Source: Bacteroidales bacterium (GTDB lineage: Bacteria > Bacteroidota > Bacteroidia > Bacteroidales > UBA932). From it: 49,408 bases of DNA. A program made the position numbers and the translations under genes. The stretch lies in the NCBI GenBank assembly GCA_017451395.1, contig JAFSPR010000119.1:1-49408 (forward strand). Direction: 5' to 3'. Of this stretch, positions 9,382-16,138 are shown piece by piece. Positions within the stretch are counted from its first letter, which is position 1, and each line of letters begins with the position of its first letter. Under the pieces are notes generated by a model. That model ran no database searches. It was not told the DNA's origin and worked only from the letters and a program-made list of their open reading frames with translations.

Positions 9382-10172
9382 GAATACAGGGCGTTTATGA
9401 GAGAGAGTTTCAGGGATTCGGGCAGAATCCGTGCAAGAAGGCCAACTGCCTTGTAATCAATGCGGGGAATCACCCTTACGGACATACGCTTTTTGCGTAA
9501 CTGCCTGAGGATTGCCTTTCCGATGACTTCAGGCTTCATTCCGCCAAGTTCGTCCTTTTCAATCTTACGGAGATTCTTCTTTATGCGGGCGTCATAAGGG
9601 GAGCCTTCGGCGGAGTTGACTTTACGGGCCGATGTAAACCCTGTGGCAACGTCGCCGGGGAGAATGCTGCAGCACTGGATTCCGGTGCCCTTAAGTTCCA
9701 TCCTGAGGCCTTCCGTGAGGGAAAGCATTGCTGCTTTGGCCGATGAATAGAACACCTGGAAGGGGAGTTGGAGCACCGCCATCACGGACGTTACAGTGAT
9801 GATGCGGCCGTGGCCCTGTTTACGGAAGACGGGGAGGCAGGCCTGGATGGTCTTGAGGGCTCCAAAGTAGCAGGTCTCGAACTGGGCCCTGGCATCTTCC
9901 TCCGTGGTGTACTCCACCGGGCCGTAGATTCCGTTTCCCGCGTTGCAGATGACGGCGTCAAGCCGGCCATCGGCCTCAATTATACGGTCTACCGCATCCT
10001 TCAGCGTGGCGGCGTCATTGACGTCCAGTTTTATGGGAATTATGCCCGGATGGGCCTCAGTGGCCGTTCCGCGCCTTGAGCCGGCATAAACTTTCATTCC
10101 GGCACGGGCCAGAACCTTTGCCGTTGCCGCGCCTATTCCGCTGCTGCCGCCGGTGATGAGTACTATTTCCAT
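9378..10172 (-). CDS. Short-chain dehydrogenase/reductase (SDR)
   Basis: This 264-aa classical SDR has the Rossmann cofactor motif TGGSSGIG at about residues 7-14, the NAG motif in CNAGNGIYG near 85, the catalytic serine in VTSVMAV, and the catalytic Tyr and Lys in YSSAK near 150. The C-terminal helices (ARILPESLKLSLINALYS) are hydrophobic, as in lipid-linked SDRs. The substrate is not predictable from sequence. The gene overlaps the upstream acyltransferase by 10 bases and the downstream DUF5686 gene by 4 bases, so it is co-translated with them. A 3-keto-lipid reductase role is possible from context only. Confidence 0.92.
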   Translation of the reverse strand: MEIVLITGGSSGIGAATAKVLARAGMKVYAGSRRGTATEAHPGIIPIKLDVNDAATLKDAVDRIIEADGRLDAVICNAGNGIYGPVEYTTEEDARAQFETCYFGALKTIQACLPVFRKQGHGRIITVTSVMAVLQLPFQVFYSSAKAAMLSLTEGLRMELKGTGIQCCSILPGDVATGFTSARKVNSAEGSPYDARIKKNLRKIEKDELGGMKPEVIGKAILRQLRKKRMSVRVIPRIDYKAVGLLARILPESLKLSLINALYS

Positions 10173-11023
10173 AATTCGCTTCTGTTTATGAAGTTATGGG
10201 GGACGGGGATTGAGTATACGCTGTCACGGAGGAACTGCTTGAACTGATCCTCCGGGATGGCTTTCTGGGCATCCACGCTTATTGTGGGGCCGATTATCAC
10301 GCGGGGGTGGCTGCCTTTCTTGTTGAATACCTCATGGAAGAGGCGGGTGAAACGCAGTTTGTAGTGGATGAGGCCAAGGAGGTAGTAGAACATCGAATTC
10401 CTATCGGCAAACCTTATGGGCACAATGGGGACGCCGGCCTTTCTGATGAGTCTTATGGCGGCGTCCTGCCACTCCCTTTCACTGATTGTCCAGCCTTCGC
10501 GGGGTTTTAGATCGGCAACGGCACCGGAAGGGAAAAGGATGAGTGGCTCTCCGCTTTTTATCTGTAGGAGGGCGCTTTTGACGCCTGCGATGCTGGTTGA
10601 GGTGGTTTCCCTTTTTGTGGTGGTGGGATTCACTGAGATGAAATTGGGCTCCAGGCCCTTGATCCAACTGAGGAACTCATTCACCATTGCCTTGGCCCCG
10701 GGGCGTTTGTGGCCAATGAGGTCTACAAGGCATATCCCGTCAAGATGGCCGTAGACGTGGTTTGCAATCACTATGAAGGCGCCTTCAGGGAGACTCTCCA
10801 GGCGTTCTGGATTGCCGACGGCAAAATCTACCTGGGCATAATCAAGTATGCCTTTTGCAAAGTCCGGCCCCGGTTTGGTCCCTTGCTTCCACACGTAATC
10901 GTGGAGCTCATTCACGTGGTCAATGCCCGTGAATTTGAGGGCCAACTTGAAAAGAATCTTCCCCGCTTTTCCTTTGAAAACGGGGGAGAGTTTCACTGCA
11001 TCTTCCGGGGTTATGACCTGCAT
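10163..11023 (-). CDS. Lysophospholipid acyltransferase-like (PlsC/hemolysin type) enzyme
   Basis: This 286-aa protein belongs to the glycerophospholipid acyltransferase superfamily. The catalytic His/Asp block is IANHVYGHLDG at about residues 90-100, an HX5D variant like that in the OlsF or putative hemolysin branch of Bacteroidota. LILFPSGAVADLKP near residue 160 is the second substrate-binding block, and VPIVPIRFADRN the third. No signal peptide is seen, so it is probably a peripheral enzyme on the inner membrane. It lies 6 nt after the CDP-alcohol phosphatidyltransferase gene and overlaps the SDR gene. Ornithine- or glycine-lipid acylation, or simple lysophospholipid acylation, are both open. 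Confidence 0.88.
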   Translation of the reverse strand: MQVITPEDAVKLSPVFKGKAGKILFKLALKFTGIDHVNELHDYVWKQGTKPGPDFAKGILDYAQVDFAVGNPERLESLPEGAFIVIANHVYGHLDGICLVDLIGHKRPGAKAMVNEFLSWIKGLEPNFISVNPTTTKRETTSTSIAGVKSALLQIKSGEPLILFPSGAVADLKPREGWTISEREWQDAAIRLIRKAGVPIVPIRFADRNSMFYYLLGLIHYKLRFTRLFHEVFNKKGSHPRVIIGPTISVDAQKAIPEDQFKQFLRDSVYSIPVPHNFINRSELWK

Positions 11024-11029
11024 CTTGCT

Positions 11030-11734
11030 CTAGTCCTTCTTAATTGGATCCTTCTCGTTGAAATACTTGAGGTCCTTGAAGAAACTTACAATATAAGCCG
11101 CAAAGATTGCAAGTGCCGCGGCTACGGCTATGTAATCGAACAGACCCACCTGGAAGTCGTTGTGGAAGATGGTGATGGGCTTTTTCCACTGTGAGAGCCA
11201 GGGGATGTAGATGAAGCAGATGTTTACGATGATAAGGATGAGGCGGAACTCCGTGGGACCCATTCCTGCATAGGTGAGACGCATTTCACCCTTAAGGTGG
11301 CAGTCAATGTAAACGTAGATGCTGAGCATGAAATAAGCCACCAGGGCAAACATTGCAAAGCTCATGTTCACAAGGGGGCTGAGGCCCACACCCACAAACA
11401 TGATGGTTTCATTGATTACATCTACGTTGTGGTCAATGTAGAAGCCATAGGTTTTGCGCTGGGTGTTCCTTACGCGTGCAAGGGAACCGTCCAGGGAGTC
11501 TCCGAACCAGTTGATCACAAGGCCCAGGCAGGAAAGCCACAGCCAGTTCAAGTTAAGGTTTGCAAGTGCGTAACCCGTGGCCATAACGATGGCGCCCAGA
11601 AAGCCCACGAAGGTGAGCATGTCTGAAGTAACCCAAGAGGGCATACGCTGTGCCAGCCACACCAGTACTTTCTTCTCCAGCGGGTTAAGAATTGAAGTTT
11701 GTATTCTTGCCGCCTGTTTTTTGTCTTCGGACAT
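11030..11734 (-). CDS. CDP-alcohol phosphatidyltransferase family protein
   Basis: This 234-aa integral membrane protein has about six hydrophobic segments. The catalytic signature is present near residues 78-105: DSLDGSLARVR, then G, then DHNVD, matching D(x)2DG(x)2AR(x)8-9G(x)3D(x)3D. The enzyme joins a CDP-linked lipid with an alcohol; the alcohol is not predictable. It is the first gene of a five-gene minus-strand unit and has a clear -7 box at 11759-11766, giving a leader of about 18 nt. The gene opens divergently from the DUF5715 gene across a 65-bp gap. Confidence 0.92.
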   Translation of the reverse strand: MSEDKKQAARIQTSILNPLEKKVLVWLAQRMPSWVTSDMLTFVGFLGAIVMATGYALANLNLNWLWLSCLGLVINWFGDSLDGSLARVRNTQRKTYGFYIDHNVDVINETIMFVGVGLSPLVNMSFAMFALVAYFMLSIYVYIDCHLKGEMRLTYAGMGPTEFRLILIIVNICFIYIPWLSQWKKPITIFHNDFQVGLFDYIAVAAALAIFAAYIVSFFKDLKYFNEKDPIKKD

Positions 11735-11758
11735 AGGTTTAAGTTATATATTAACTTA

Positions 11759-11766
11759 CAAAGATA
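11759..11766 (-). promoter_or_regulatory. Promoter -7 box for the lipid/DUF5686/AraC unit
   Basis: On the minus strand this reads TATCTTTG, an exact match to the Bacteroidota TAnnTTTG box. The start codon at 11734 is 24 nt downstream, which leaves a short leader of about 18 nt. No clear TTTG -33 element is seen. Confidence 0.75.
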
Positions 11767-11787
11767 AAAAATTTCCGCAGAAAACGC

Positions 11788-11795
11788 TAACTTTG
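11788..11795 (+). promoter_or_regulatory. Promoter -7 box directly before the DUF5715 gene (leaderless)
   Basis: TAACTTTG matches TAnnTTTG. Only TGCT (4 nt) separates it from the ATG at 11800, so transcription should start at or within a base or two of the start codon. The mRNA would be leaderless. Confidence 0.7.
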
Positions 11796-11799
11796 TGCT

Positions 11800-12507
11800 A
11801 TGAAACCTAAGTCAGTAGTTCTCCTAATAGGTTCGGTGGTACTTTCCGGCCTTGTCCTATATGCATTTTTCAATGTCAGAAGCTGCGTCCGTGAAAAGCG
11901 CTGGCTTGCCCTCGGGCCCATTGAGAATCACCCCGTGCGCATCTATGACGTGAAGTACGCCCGAGAGTTCAACGACATGAACGATGTCCAGTTAAACGTG
12001 GCGCAGGCAATCGGCGTGCCTCCGGTGAAGGACAGGGAAGAGGCGGAAAAGATGAAGGATAAACTGGTTCTTCTGGAGGACTGTGACCTATATGAGATCC
12101 GGGAACTGACCCACTCTATTCCGTATCTTGTGCCATCGGCCAAGGATCTGCTGGACCTTATCGGCAGGAATTTCCAGGATTCCCTCTCGTCCCACGGGCT
12201 CAATCCCAACAAACTGGTGATAACTTCCGTTTTACGTACTGAGGCCGATGTTGCGGCCCTCAGAAAGCGCAATACAAACGCATCAGAGAACTCCACGCAC
12301 CGCTACGGCACCACCTTCGATCTCTCATACTGGCGTTATGTGAAGGTTGAGGACCTCCGCGGCCGTCCTTATGAGGACGTCCCTCCGGAGTATCTACGCG
12401 CCGTCCTGGGCCAGGTTCTCCGCGATATCCACAACAATGGCCTCTGCTACGTCAAGTACGAACGCAAGCAGAACTGCTTTCACATTACTGTGAGAACTAA
12501 GGGGTAA
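11800..12507 (+). CDS. DUF5715-family, M15/LAS peptidase-like exported protein
   Basis: This 235-aa protein has one N-terminal hydrophobic segment (about residues 5-25: signal anchor or uncleaved signal). The rest resembles the Bacteroidota DUF5715 family. The pattern STHRYGTTFDLSY near residues 165-177 and the C-terminal CFHIT recall the H...D and terminal H zinc ligands of D-Ala-D-Ala (M15/LAS-type) metallopeptidases. A peptidoglycan-related role in the periplasm is therefore reasonable but unproven. The final H-x-H pair of classical M15 enzymes is not complete (only one His is seen), so activity is uncertain. It is a single gene, with the -7 box 4 nt before ATG and the small RNA candidate convergent to its end. 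Confidence 0.82.
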   Translation: MKPKSVVLLIGSVVLSGLVLYAFFNVRSCVREKRWLALGPIENHPVRIYDVKYAREFNDMNDVQLNVAQAIGVPPVKDREEAEKMKDKLVLLEDCDLYEIRELTHSIPYLVPSAKDLLDLIGRNFQDSLSSHGLNPNKLVITSVLRTEADVAALRKRNTNASENSTHRYGTTFDLSYWRYVKVEDLRGRPYEDVPPEYLRAVLGQVLRDIHNNGLCYVKYERKQNCFHITVRTKG

Positions 12508-12541
12508 TAAAAAAAGAAACGTCGGCCTTCACAGGCGGACG
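12508..12541 (-). terminator. Intrinsic terminator of the small RNA
   Basis: On the minus strand CGTC, a C:C mismatch, GCC, loop TGTGAA, GGC, C and GACG form a hairpin at 12541-12520. It is followed by TTTCTTTTTTTATT, a clear U tract. The U tract lies on the minus side only, so the hairpin mainly serves the small RNA. Confidence 0.8.
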
Positions 12542-12623
12542 CTCTACTAACCACATAATTAATAACACTAAAACTAATAACCAATAGATTGATTCCACTG
12601 AGAGAACCTCGCTTCCTCAATCC
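12510..12623 (-). ncRNA. Candidate small RNA with its own promoter and intrinsic terminator
   Basis: On the minus strand a full Bacteroidota promoter (TTTG, 19-nt spacer, TACCTTTG) is followed about 113 nt later by an intrinsic terminator. The predicted RNA starts near 12623. Its first 35 nt can fold into a stem (GGATTGA with TCAATCT, enclosing a small GAG/CTC hairpin). An A/T-rich single-stranded centre follows, then the terminator hairpin. A 62-codon frame that overlaps it begins upstream of the promoter box and looks non-coding. It does not match my memory of SRP RNA, 6S, tmRNA or RNase P RNA. It lies convergent to the DUF5715 gene. Confidence 0.6.
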
Positions 12624-12628
12624 GGATA

Positions 12629-12659
12629 CAAAGGTACTGCAAATTTTTTGATTTGCAAA
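12629..12659 (-). promoter_or_regulatory. Complete promoter (-33 TTTG and -7 TACCTTTG) for the small RNA
   Basis: Minus strand: TTTG at 12659-12656, a 19-nt spacer, then TACCTTTG at 12636-12629. Both elements and the spacing fit the Bacteroidota housekeeping sigma factor consensus. The predicted start is near 12623. Confidence 0.75.
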
Positions 12660-12916
12660 TTTTTTCAAAAGATTTTTTACAAAATTTTTTTAAAATATGC
12701 GTAAAGCATTGATAATCAAAGAGAAAAAATTTTGCGAACTTCCGAAACACTCCGAAATACGCTAAATCGTTATGGGGTTTTTATTATTGATAATCAGCAA
12801 GTTACGAAATAACGAAACAGCGCGAAATAAAGGGCTTGTTTTAATTGAAAGCGGATTGTAGGCAAATGCTTACAATCCGTAACTTTTAAGTATTTTGTAA
12901 ATTTCAATCAGAAATA
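12640..12916. other. A/T-rich intergenic stretch with hairpin and short repeat
   Basis: No gene is seen here. The stretch is far richer in A/T than its surroundings. It holds two copies of ATTGATAATCA (12708-12718 and 12786-12796) and an 11-bp perfect hairpin at 12853-12878 (arms GGATTGTAGGC and GCTTACAATCC, loop AAAT). The hairpin lies 39 nt past the stop codon of the DUF1295 gene on the minus strand and could end its transcript, although no good U tract follows. Confidence 0.5.
12853..12878 (-). terminator. Hairpin downstream of the DUF1295 gene, possible terminator
   Basis: Perfect 11-bp stem (one G:U pair) with loop ATTT on the minus strand. The following bases GCTTTCAATTAAAAC give only a weak U tract, so termination is possible but not certain. 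Confidence 0.4.
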
Positions 12917-13867
12917 TTACTTGTGAAAACGTTTGCCAGGAATGAATCTGGACACCTGGGCGCAGTATGCTTCGTACTGAGGATACTTTCCGCCGCTTAT
13001 CTCTTCTGCGAGTGAAGAACTGCCAATGAACATCACTACAAGAAGCAGGCAGCCTATGATGCTCCAGTTGAAAATGCCGATCCCGGCGCCAATGGAGAAC
13101 ACGTAGAAGCAGATCCAGATGGCCTGTTCCCCAAGGTAGTTGGGATGACGGCTTACACCCCAAAGACCCTGGGTGTTGAAACCGAGGTTGTAGGGCTCCG
13201 GAAGGTCCTCAAGTTTTTGACCGGCTTTGATCATGGACCACTTCTTGCTTTGGAAAGCCCACTGCTGTTCATCGGCCACGGTCTCCCAGGCTATGAATCC
13301 AAGCATAAGAACTGCCGCGATTATATCCACAACGCCGAAGGGGACGGTGGAGTTCATGCTTACCAGGGCGGGGAAGGTGGTCATAAGCACCAGGGCGTTC
13401 TGGTATACGGAGATGAAGAAGAGGTCAAAGAGCATCCAGCCCCAGCGATTGCCGTTGAAGAACGGCCCCTCACGGAGAACACCCCAGCGGTAATCCTCTT
13501 CTCCTTCCCAGAATTTCCATCTGTATGCGCCTTTACGCGCGAAGTTGAAGGTGAGGCGGGCTCCCCAGAGGGTGGCAAGGACTGCCATAACTATAAGACG
13601 GGCGCTGAAACCGCCGTTTGCGGCTATGACCCAGGCATAGACTGCAGGAAGGATACTCCAGATCTTGTCCATCTGGGAATTGTTTCCGGTGAGTTCACCA
13701 ACAATGAAGCAGTACAGCGCGCTGCATCCGGCAATGATGCCAAGGGTCTTGAAGGTGGATAGTTGGAGATCGTCCAGAGCGGGCCCTACATATATATAAA
13801 GGAGGGGGCACACAATCAGTGACAGGCCAAGCAATGTGGCAATGAGGGGGATATTCATCTTTTTCAT
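12917..13867 (-). CDS. DUF1295-family membrane protein (steroid 5-alpha-reductase/ICMT-like fold)
   Basis: This 316-aa polytopic membrane protein has about eight hydrophobic segments. The C-terminal block is typical of the DUF1295 family, related to steroid 5-alpha-reductases and isoprenylcysteine methyltransferases: FNTQGLWGVSRHPNYLGEQ near residue 240 and the end KYPQYEAYCAQVSRFIPGKRF. The substrate is unknown; lipid or isoprenoid reduction is the family-based guess. The ATG at 13867 is chosen because a -7 box (TATCTTTG) ends 5 nt before it. The ATG six codons further upstream lies upstream of the expected transcription start and cannot be used from this promoter. Confidence 0.88.
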   Translation of the reverse strand: MKKMNIPLIATLLGLSLIVCPLLYIYVGPALDDLQLSTFKTLGIIAGCSALYCFIVGELTGNNSQMDKIWSILPAVYAWVIAANGGFSARLIVMAVLATLWGARLTFNFARKGAYRWKFWEGEEDYRWGVLREGPFFNGNRWGWMLFDLFFISVYQNALVLMTTFPALVSMNSTVPFGVVDIIAAVLMLGFIAWETVADEQQWAFQSKKWSMIKAGQKLEDLPEPYNLGFNTQGLWGVSRHPNYLGEQAIWICFYVFSIGAGIGIFNWSIIGCLLLVVMFIGSSSLAEEISGGKYPQYEAYCAQVSRFIPGKRFHK

Positions 13868-13872
13868 AGCCA

Positions 13873-13880
13873 CAAAGATA
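13873..13880 (-). promoter_or_regulatory. Promoter -7 box directly before the DUF1295 gene (leaderless)
   Basis: Minus strand TATCTTTG followed by TGGCT and ATG. The 5-nt gap implies an mRNA that begins at the start codon. This site decides between the two possible ATG starts. Confidence 0.72.
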
Positions 13881-13902
13881 AGCAAAATATCTGATAATGA
13901 GA

Positions 13903-14856
13903 CTATAAAAGCCGCTTGCGCAGATTCTCAATCATATCCACCGTCATCTGATCAAGGGTGAAGGTGGGTTTCCAGTCCCATTCCTCACGGGCGCAGGAAT
14001 CGTCCATGGAATCCGGCCAGGACGTTGCGATAGCCTGGCGCACGGGGTCTACCTCATAGCGCACCTTGAGGCCGGGGATGTACTCACGGATCTTTGCAAA
14101 AAGCTGCTCCGGCTCAAAACTCATAGAGGCAATGTTGAAGGAATTGCGGTGTTTGAGGCGTGAAGGATCCGCTTCCATAAGTTGGATGGCGGCATGAAGG
14201 GCATCCGGCATATACATCATATCCATAAAGGTGCCGGGCGCGATGGGGCAGACGAATTCCTCTCCCTTTACGGCCGAGTAATACACCTCCACGGCATAGT
14301 CAGTGGTGCCTCCGCCGGGAAGGGTGGTATAGGAAATAAGGCCCGGGAAACGCACGGAACGGGTGTCTACGCCGTATTTATGGAAATAATAGTCCGAGAG
14401 GAGTTCAGTGGCAACCTTTGTGACGCCGTACATTGAGCGGGGGCGCTGGATGGTGTCCTGGGGAGTACCCACGTGAGGGGTTTCAGGGCCGAAAGAGCCG
14501 ATGGAAGAGGGCGTGAAAACCGCGCAGCCCTTCTCACGGGCAATCTCAAGGATATTGAGAAGGCCGTTCATCTGGATGTCCCAGGCAAGGAGGGGCTTAC
14601 GTTCTGCAACGGCGGAAAGCAGCGCCGCAAGGTTGTAGATGGTGTCTATATGATACTTGTCCACAATGGCGGCAAGGCCCGCTGCGTCACGGACATCGGC
14701 AATCTCCGAGGGACCGCTTTCAAGGAGCACGCCCTTGGGCTCTGCGCCGGGGATATAGCCCGCCACTACCGTTGAACCGGGGATTTCCCTTCTGATCTTC
14801 ATTGTGAGCTCTGAGCCGATCTGGCCCGTTGAGCCTATTACAAGTACGTTTTTCAT
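13903..14856 (-). CDS. tdh: L-threonine 3-dehydrogenase, SDR (epimerase-like) type
   Basis: This 317-aa extended SDR oxidises L-threonine to 2-amino-3-ketobutyrate with NAD. It has the cofactor motif GSTGQIG at residues 8-14, the catalytic region YGVTK (Tyr/Lys) near 142-146, the TPSSIGSFGP segment near 115, and FPGLISYTTLPGGGTTDYAVE typical of the UDP-galactose-4-epimerase-like threonine dehydrogenases of Bacteroidota and Thermoplasma. This is not the zinc-dependent E. coli type. The gene is divergent from kbl across 92 bp, and Kbl takes its product, which strongly supports the assignment. The -7 box TAAATTTG at 14883-14876 gives a leader of about 13 nt. Confidence 0.92.
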   Translation of the reverse strand: MKNVLVIGSTGQIGSELTMKIRREIPGSTVVAGYIPGAEPKGVLLESGPSEIADVRDAAGLAAIVDKYHIDTIYNLAALLSAVAERKPLLAWDIQMNGLLNILEIAREKGCAVFTPSSIGSFGPETPHVGTPQDTIQRPRSMYGVTKVATELLSDYYFHKYGVDTRSVRFPGLISYTTLPGGGTTDYAVEVYYSAVKGEEFVCPIAPGTFMDMMYMPDALHAAIQLMEADPSRLKHRNSFNIASMSFEPEQLFAKIREYIPGLKVRYEVDPVRQAIATSWPDSMDDSCAREEWDWKPTFTLDQMTVDMIENLRKRLL

Positions 14857-14875
14857 ATTCTGCTTAAAGATTGTA

Positions 14876-14924
14876 CAAATTTATTCAATTTTGGTGGAAT
14901 TTCAACATAAAAGAGTTAAATTTG
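14876..14924. promoter_or_regulatory. Divergent -7 boxes for tdh (-) and kbl (+)
   Basis: The minus strand has TAAATTTG at 14883-14876 for tdh, and the plus strand has TAAATTTG at 14917-14924 for kbl. A TTTG at 14890-14893 is 23 nt before the plus box. The identical boxes, facing apart 33 bp from each other, suggest shared control of threonine breakdown. No clear operator palindrome is seen between them. Confidence 0.6.
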
Positions 14925-14948
14925 AAAGCATAAAACCACTACTTAATT

Positions 14949-16136
14949 ATGTACGGAAAATTTCAGAAATACCTTCAGGATGAGCTTCAGGCCATCAAGG
15001 ATGCAGGACTTTACAAGAATGAAAGGAATATAGCAAGCCCCCAGAGCGCGGAAATCACTCTTCAGGACGGCAGCAAGGCGCTCAACTTCTGCGCCAACAA
15101 CTATCTTGGCCTGGCCGACAACCCCCGTCTGGCTCAGGCGGCCCAAAAGGCAATGGAAAGCCGCGGTTACGGTATGTCTTCCGTGCGCTTTATCTGCGGA
15201 ACCCAGGACATCCACAAGGAACTTGAAAAGGCCGTTTCAGAGTATTTCAGGACAGAGGACACCATCCTCTACGCAGCCTGCTTCGACGCCAACGGCGGCG
15301 TCTTCGAGCCCCTTTTCGGCCCTGAGGACGCAATCATCTCGGACTCCCTCAACCACGCGTCCATCATTGACGGCGTGCGTCTTTGCAAGGCCCAGCGTTT
15401 CCGCTATGCCAATGCCGATATGCAGGACCTTGAAGCCAAACTCCAGGAAGCTCAGGCCTGCCGCCACAGGATAATAGTCACGGACGGCGTGTTCTCAATG
15501 GACGGCAACGTGGCCCCTATGGACAAGATCTGTGACCTTGCAGAAAAATACGATGCCCTTGTGATGGTGGACGAGAGCCACAGCGCGGGCGTTGTGGGCC
15601 CTACCGGCCACGGCGTTGCAGAGCAGTTTAACTGCTACGGCCGCATAGATATATTCACCGGCACCCTCGGAAAGGCCTTCGGCGGCGCCGTAGGCGGCTT
15701 CACAACCGGCCGTAAGGAAATCATAGATATGCTGCGTCAGCGCAGCCGCCCGTATCTTTTCTCCAATTCCATCCCGCCTATGATTGCAGGCGCAGGAATT
15801 GAGACCTTCAAGATTCTCAAGGAAAGTAGCGCCCTCCATGACAAACTCATGGAGAACGTAGTATACTTCCGTGAGAAAATGCTTGCCGCCGGCTTTGACA
15901 TCAAACCTACCCAGAGCGCTATCTGTGCCGTAATGCTCTACGACGCCCCTCTGTCACAGAAGTTTGCCGCCAAGATGGCTGAGGAAGGCATCTTTGTAAC
16001 CGGCTTCTACTATCCCGTAGTTCCCAAGGGCCAGGCCCGTATCCGCGTCCAGCTCAGTGCCGCCCATCAGAAAGCCCACCTTGACAAGGCAATATCGGCC
16101 TTCATCAAAGTTGGAAAAGAACTTGGAGTAATATAA
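14949..16136 (+). CDS. kbl: 2-amino-3-ketobutyrate CoA ligase (glycine C-acetyltransferase)
   Basis: This 395-aa PLP enzyme of the alpha-oxoamine synthase family splits 2-amino-3-ketobutyrate with CoA into glycine and acetyl-CoA. The PLP lysine is Lys242 in GTLGKAFGGAVGG. LNFCANNYLGLADN, SVRFICGTQDIHKELE and MVDESHSAGVVG are family signatures. Length and N-terminus (MYGKFQKYLQDEL) fit Kbl. Serine palmitoyltransferase, which Bacteroidales also possess, is a close relative, but the neighbouring tdh makes Kbl the better call. The secreted C1 peptidase starts 2 nt after the stop. Confidence 0.92.
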   Translation: MYGKFQKYLQDELQAIKDAGLYKNERNIASPQSAEITLQDGSKALNFCANNYLGLADNPRLAQAAQKAMESRGYGMSSVRFICGTQDIHKELEKAVSEYFRTEDTILYAACFDANGGVFEPLFGPEDAIISDSLNHASIIDGVRLCKAQRFRYANADMQDLEAKLQEAQACRHRIIVTDGVFSMDGNVAPMDKICDLAEKYDALVMVDESHSAGVVGPTGHGVAEQFNCYGRIDIFTGTLGKAFGGAVGGFTTGRKEIIDMLRQRSRPYLFSNSIPPMIAGAGIETFKILKESSALHDKLMENVVYFREKMLAAGFDIKPTQSAICAVMLYDAPLSQKFAAKMAEEGIFVTGFYYPVVPKGQARIRVQLSAAHQKAHLDKAISAFIKVGKELGVI

Positions 16137-16138
16137 TA

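Noticed and set aside
12480..12668. 62-codon minus-strand frame in the gap after the DUF5715 gene
   Set aside because: It starts upstream of the promoter box, crosses promoter, RNA and terminator, and then runs into the DUF5715 gene; it cannot be the product of this transcript.
14949..16136. Serine palmitoyltransferase instead of Kbl
   Set aside because: The families are close and Bacteroidales do make sphingolipids, but the divergent tdh and the N-terminus favour Kbl.
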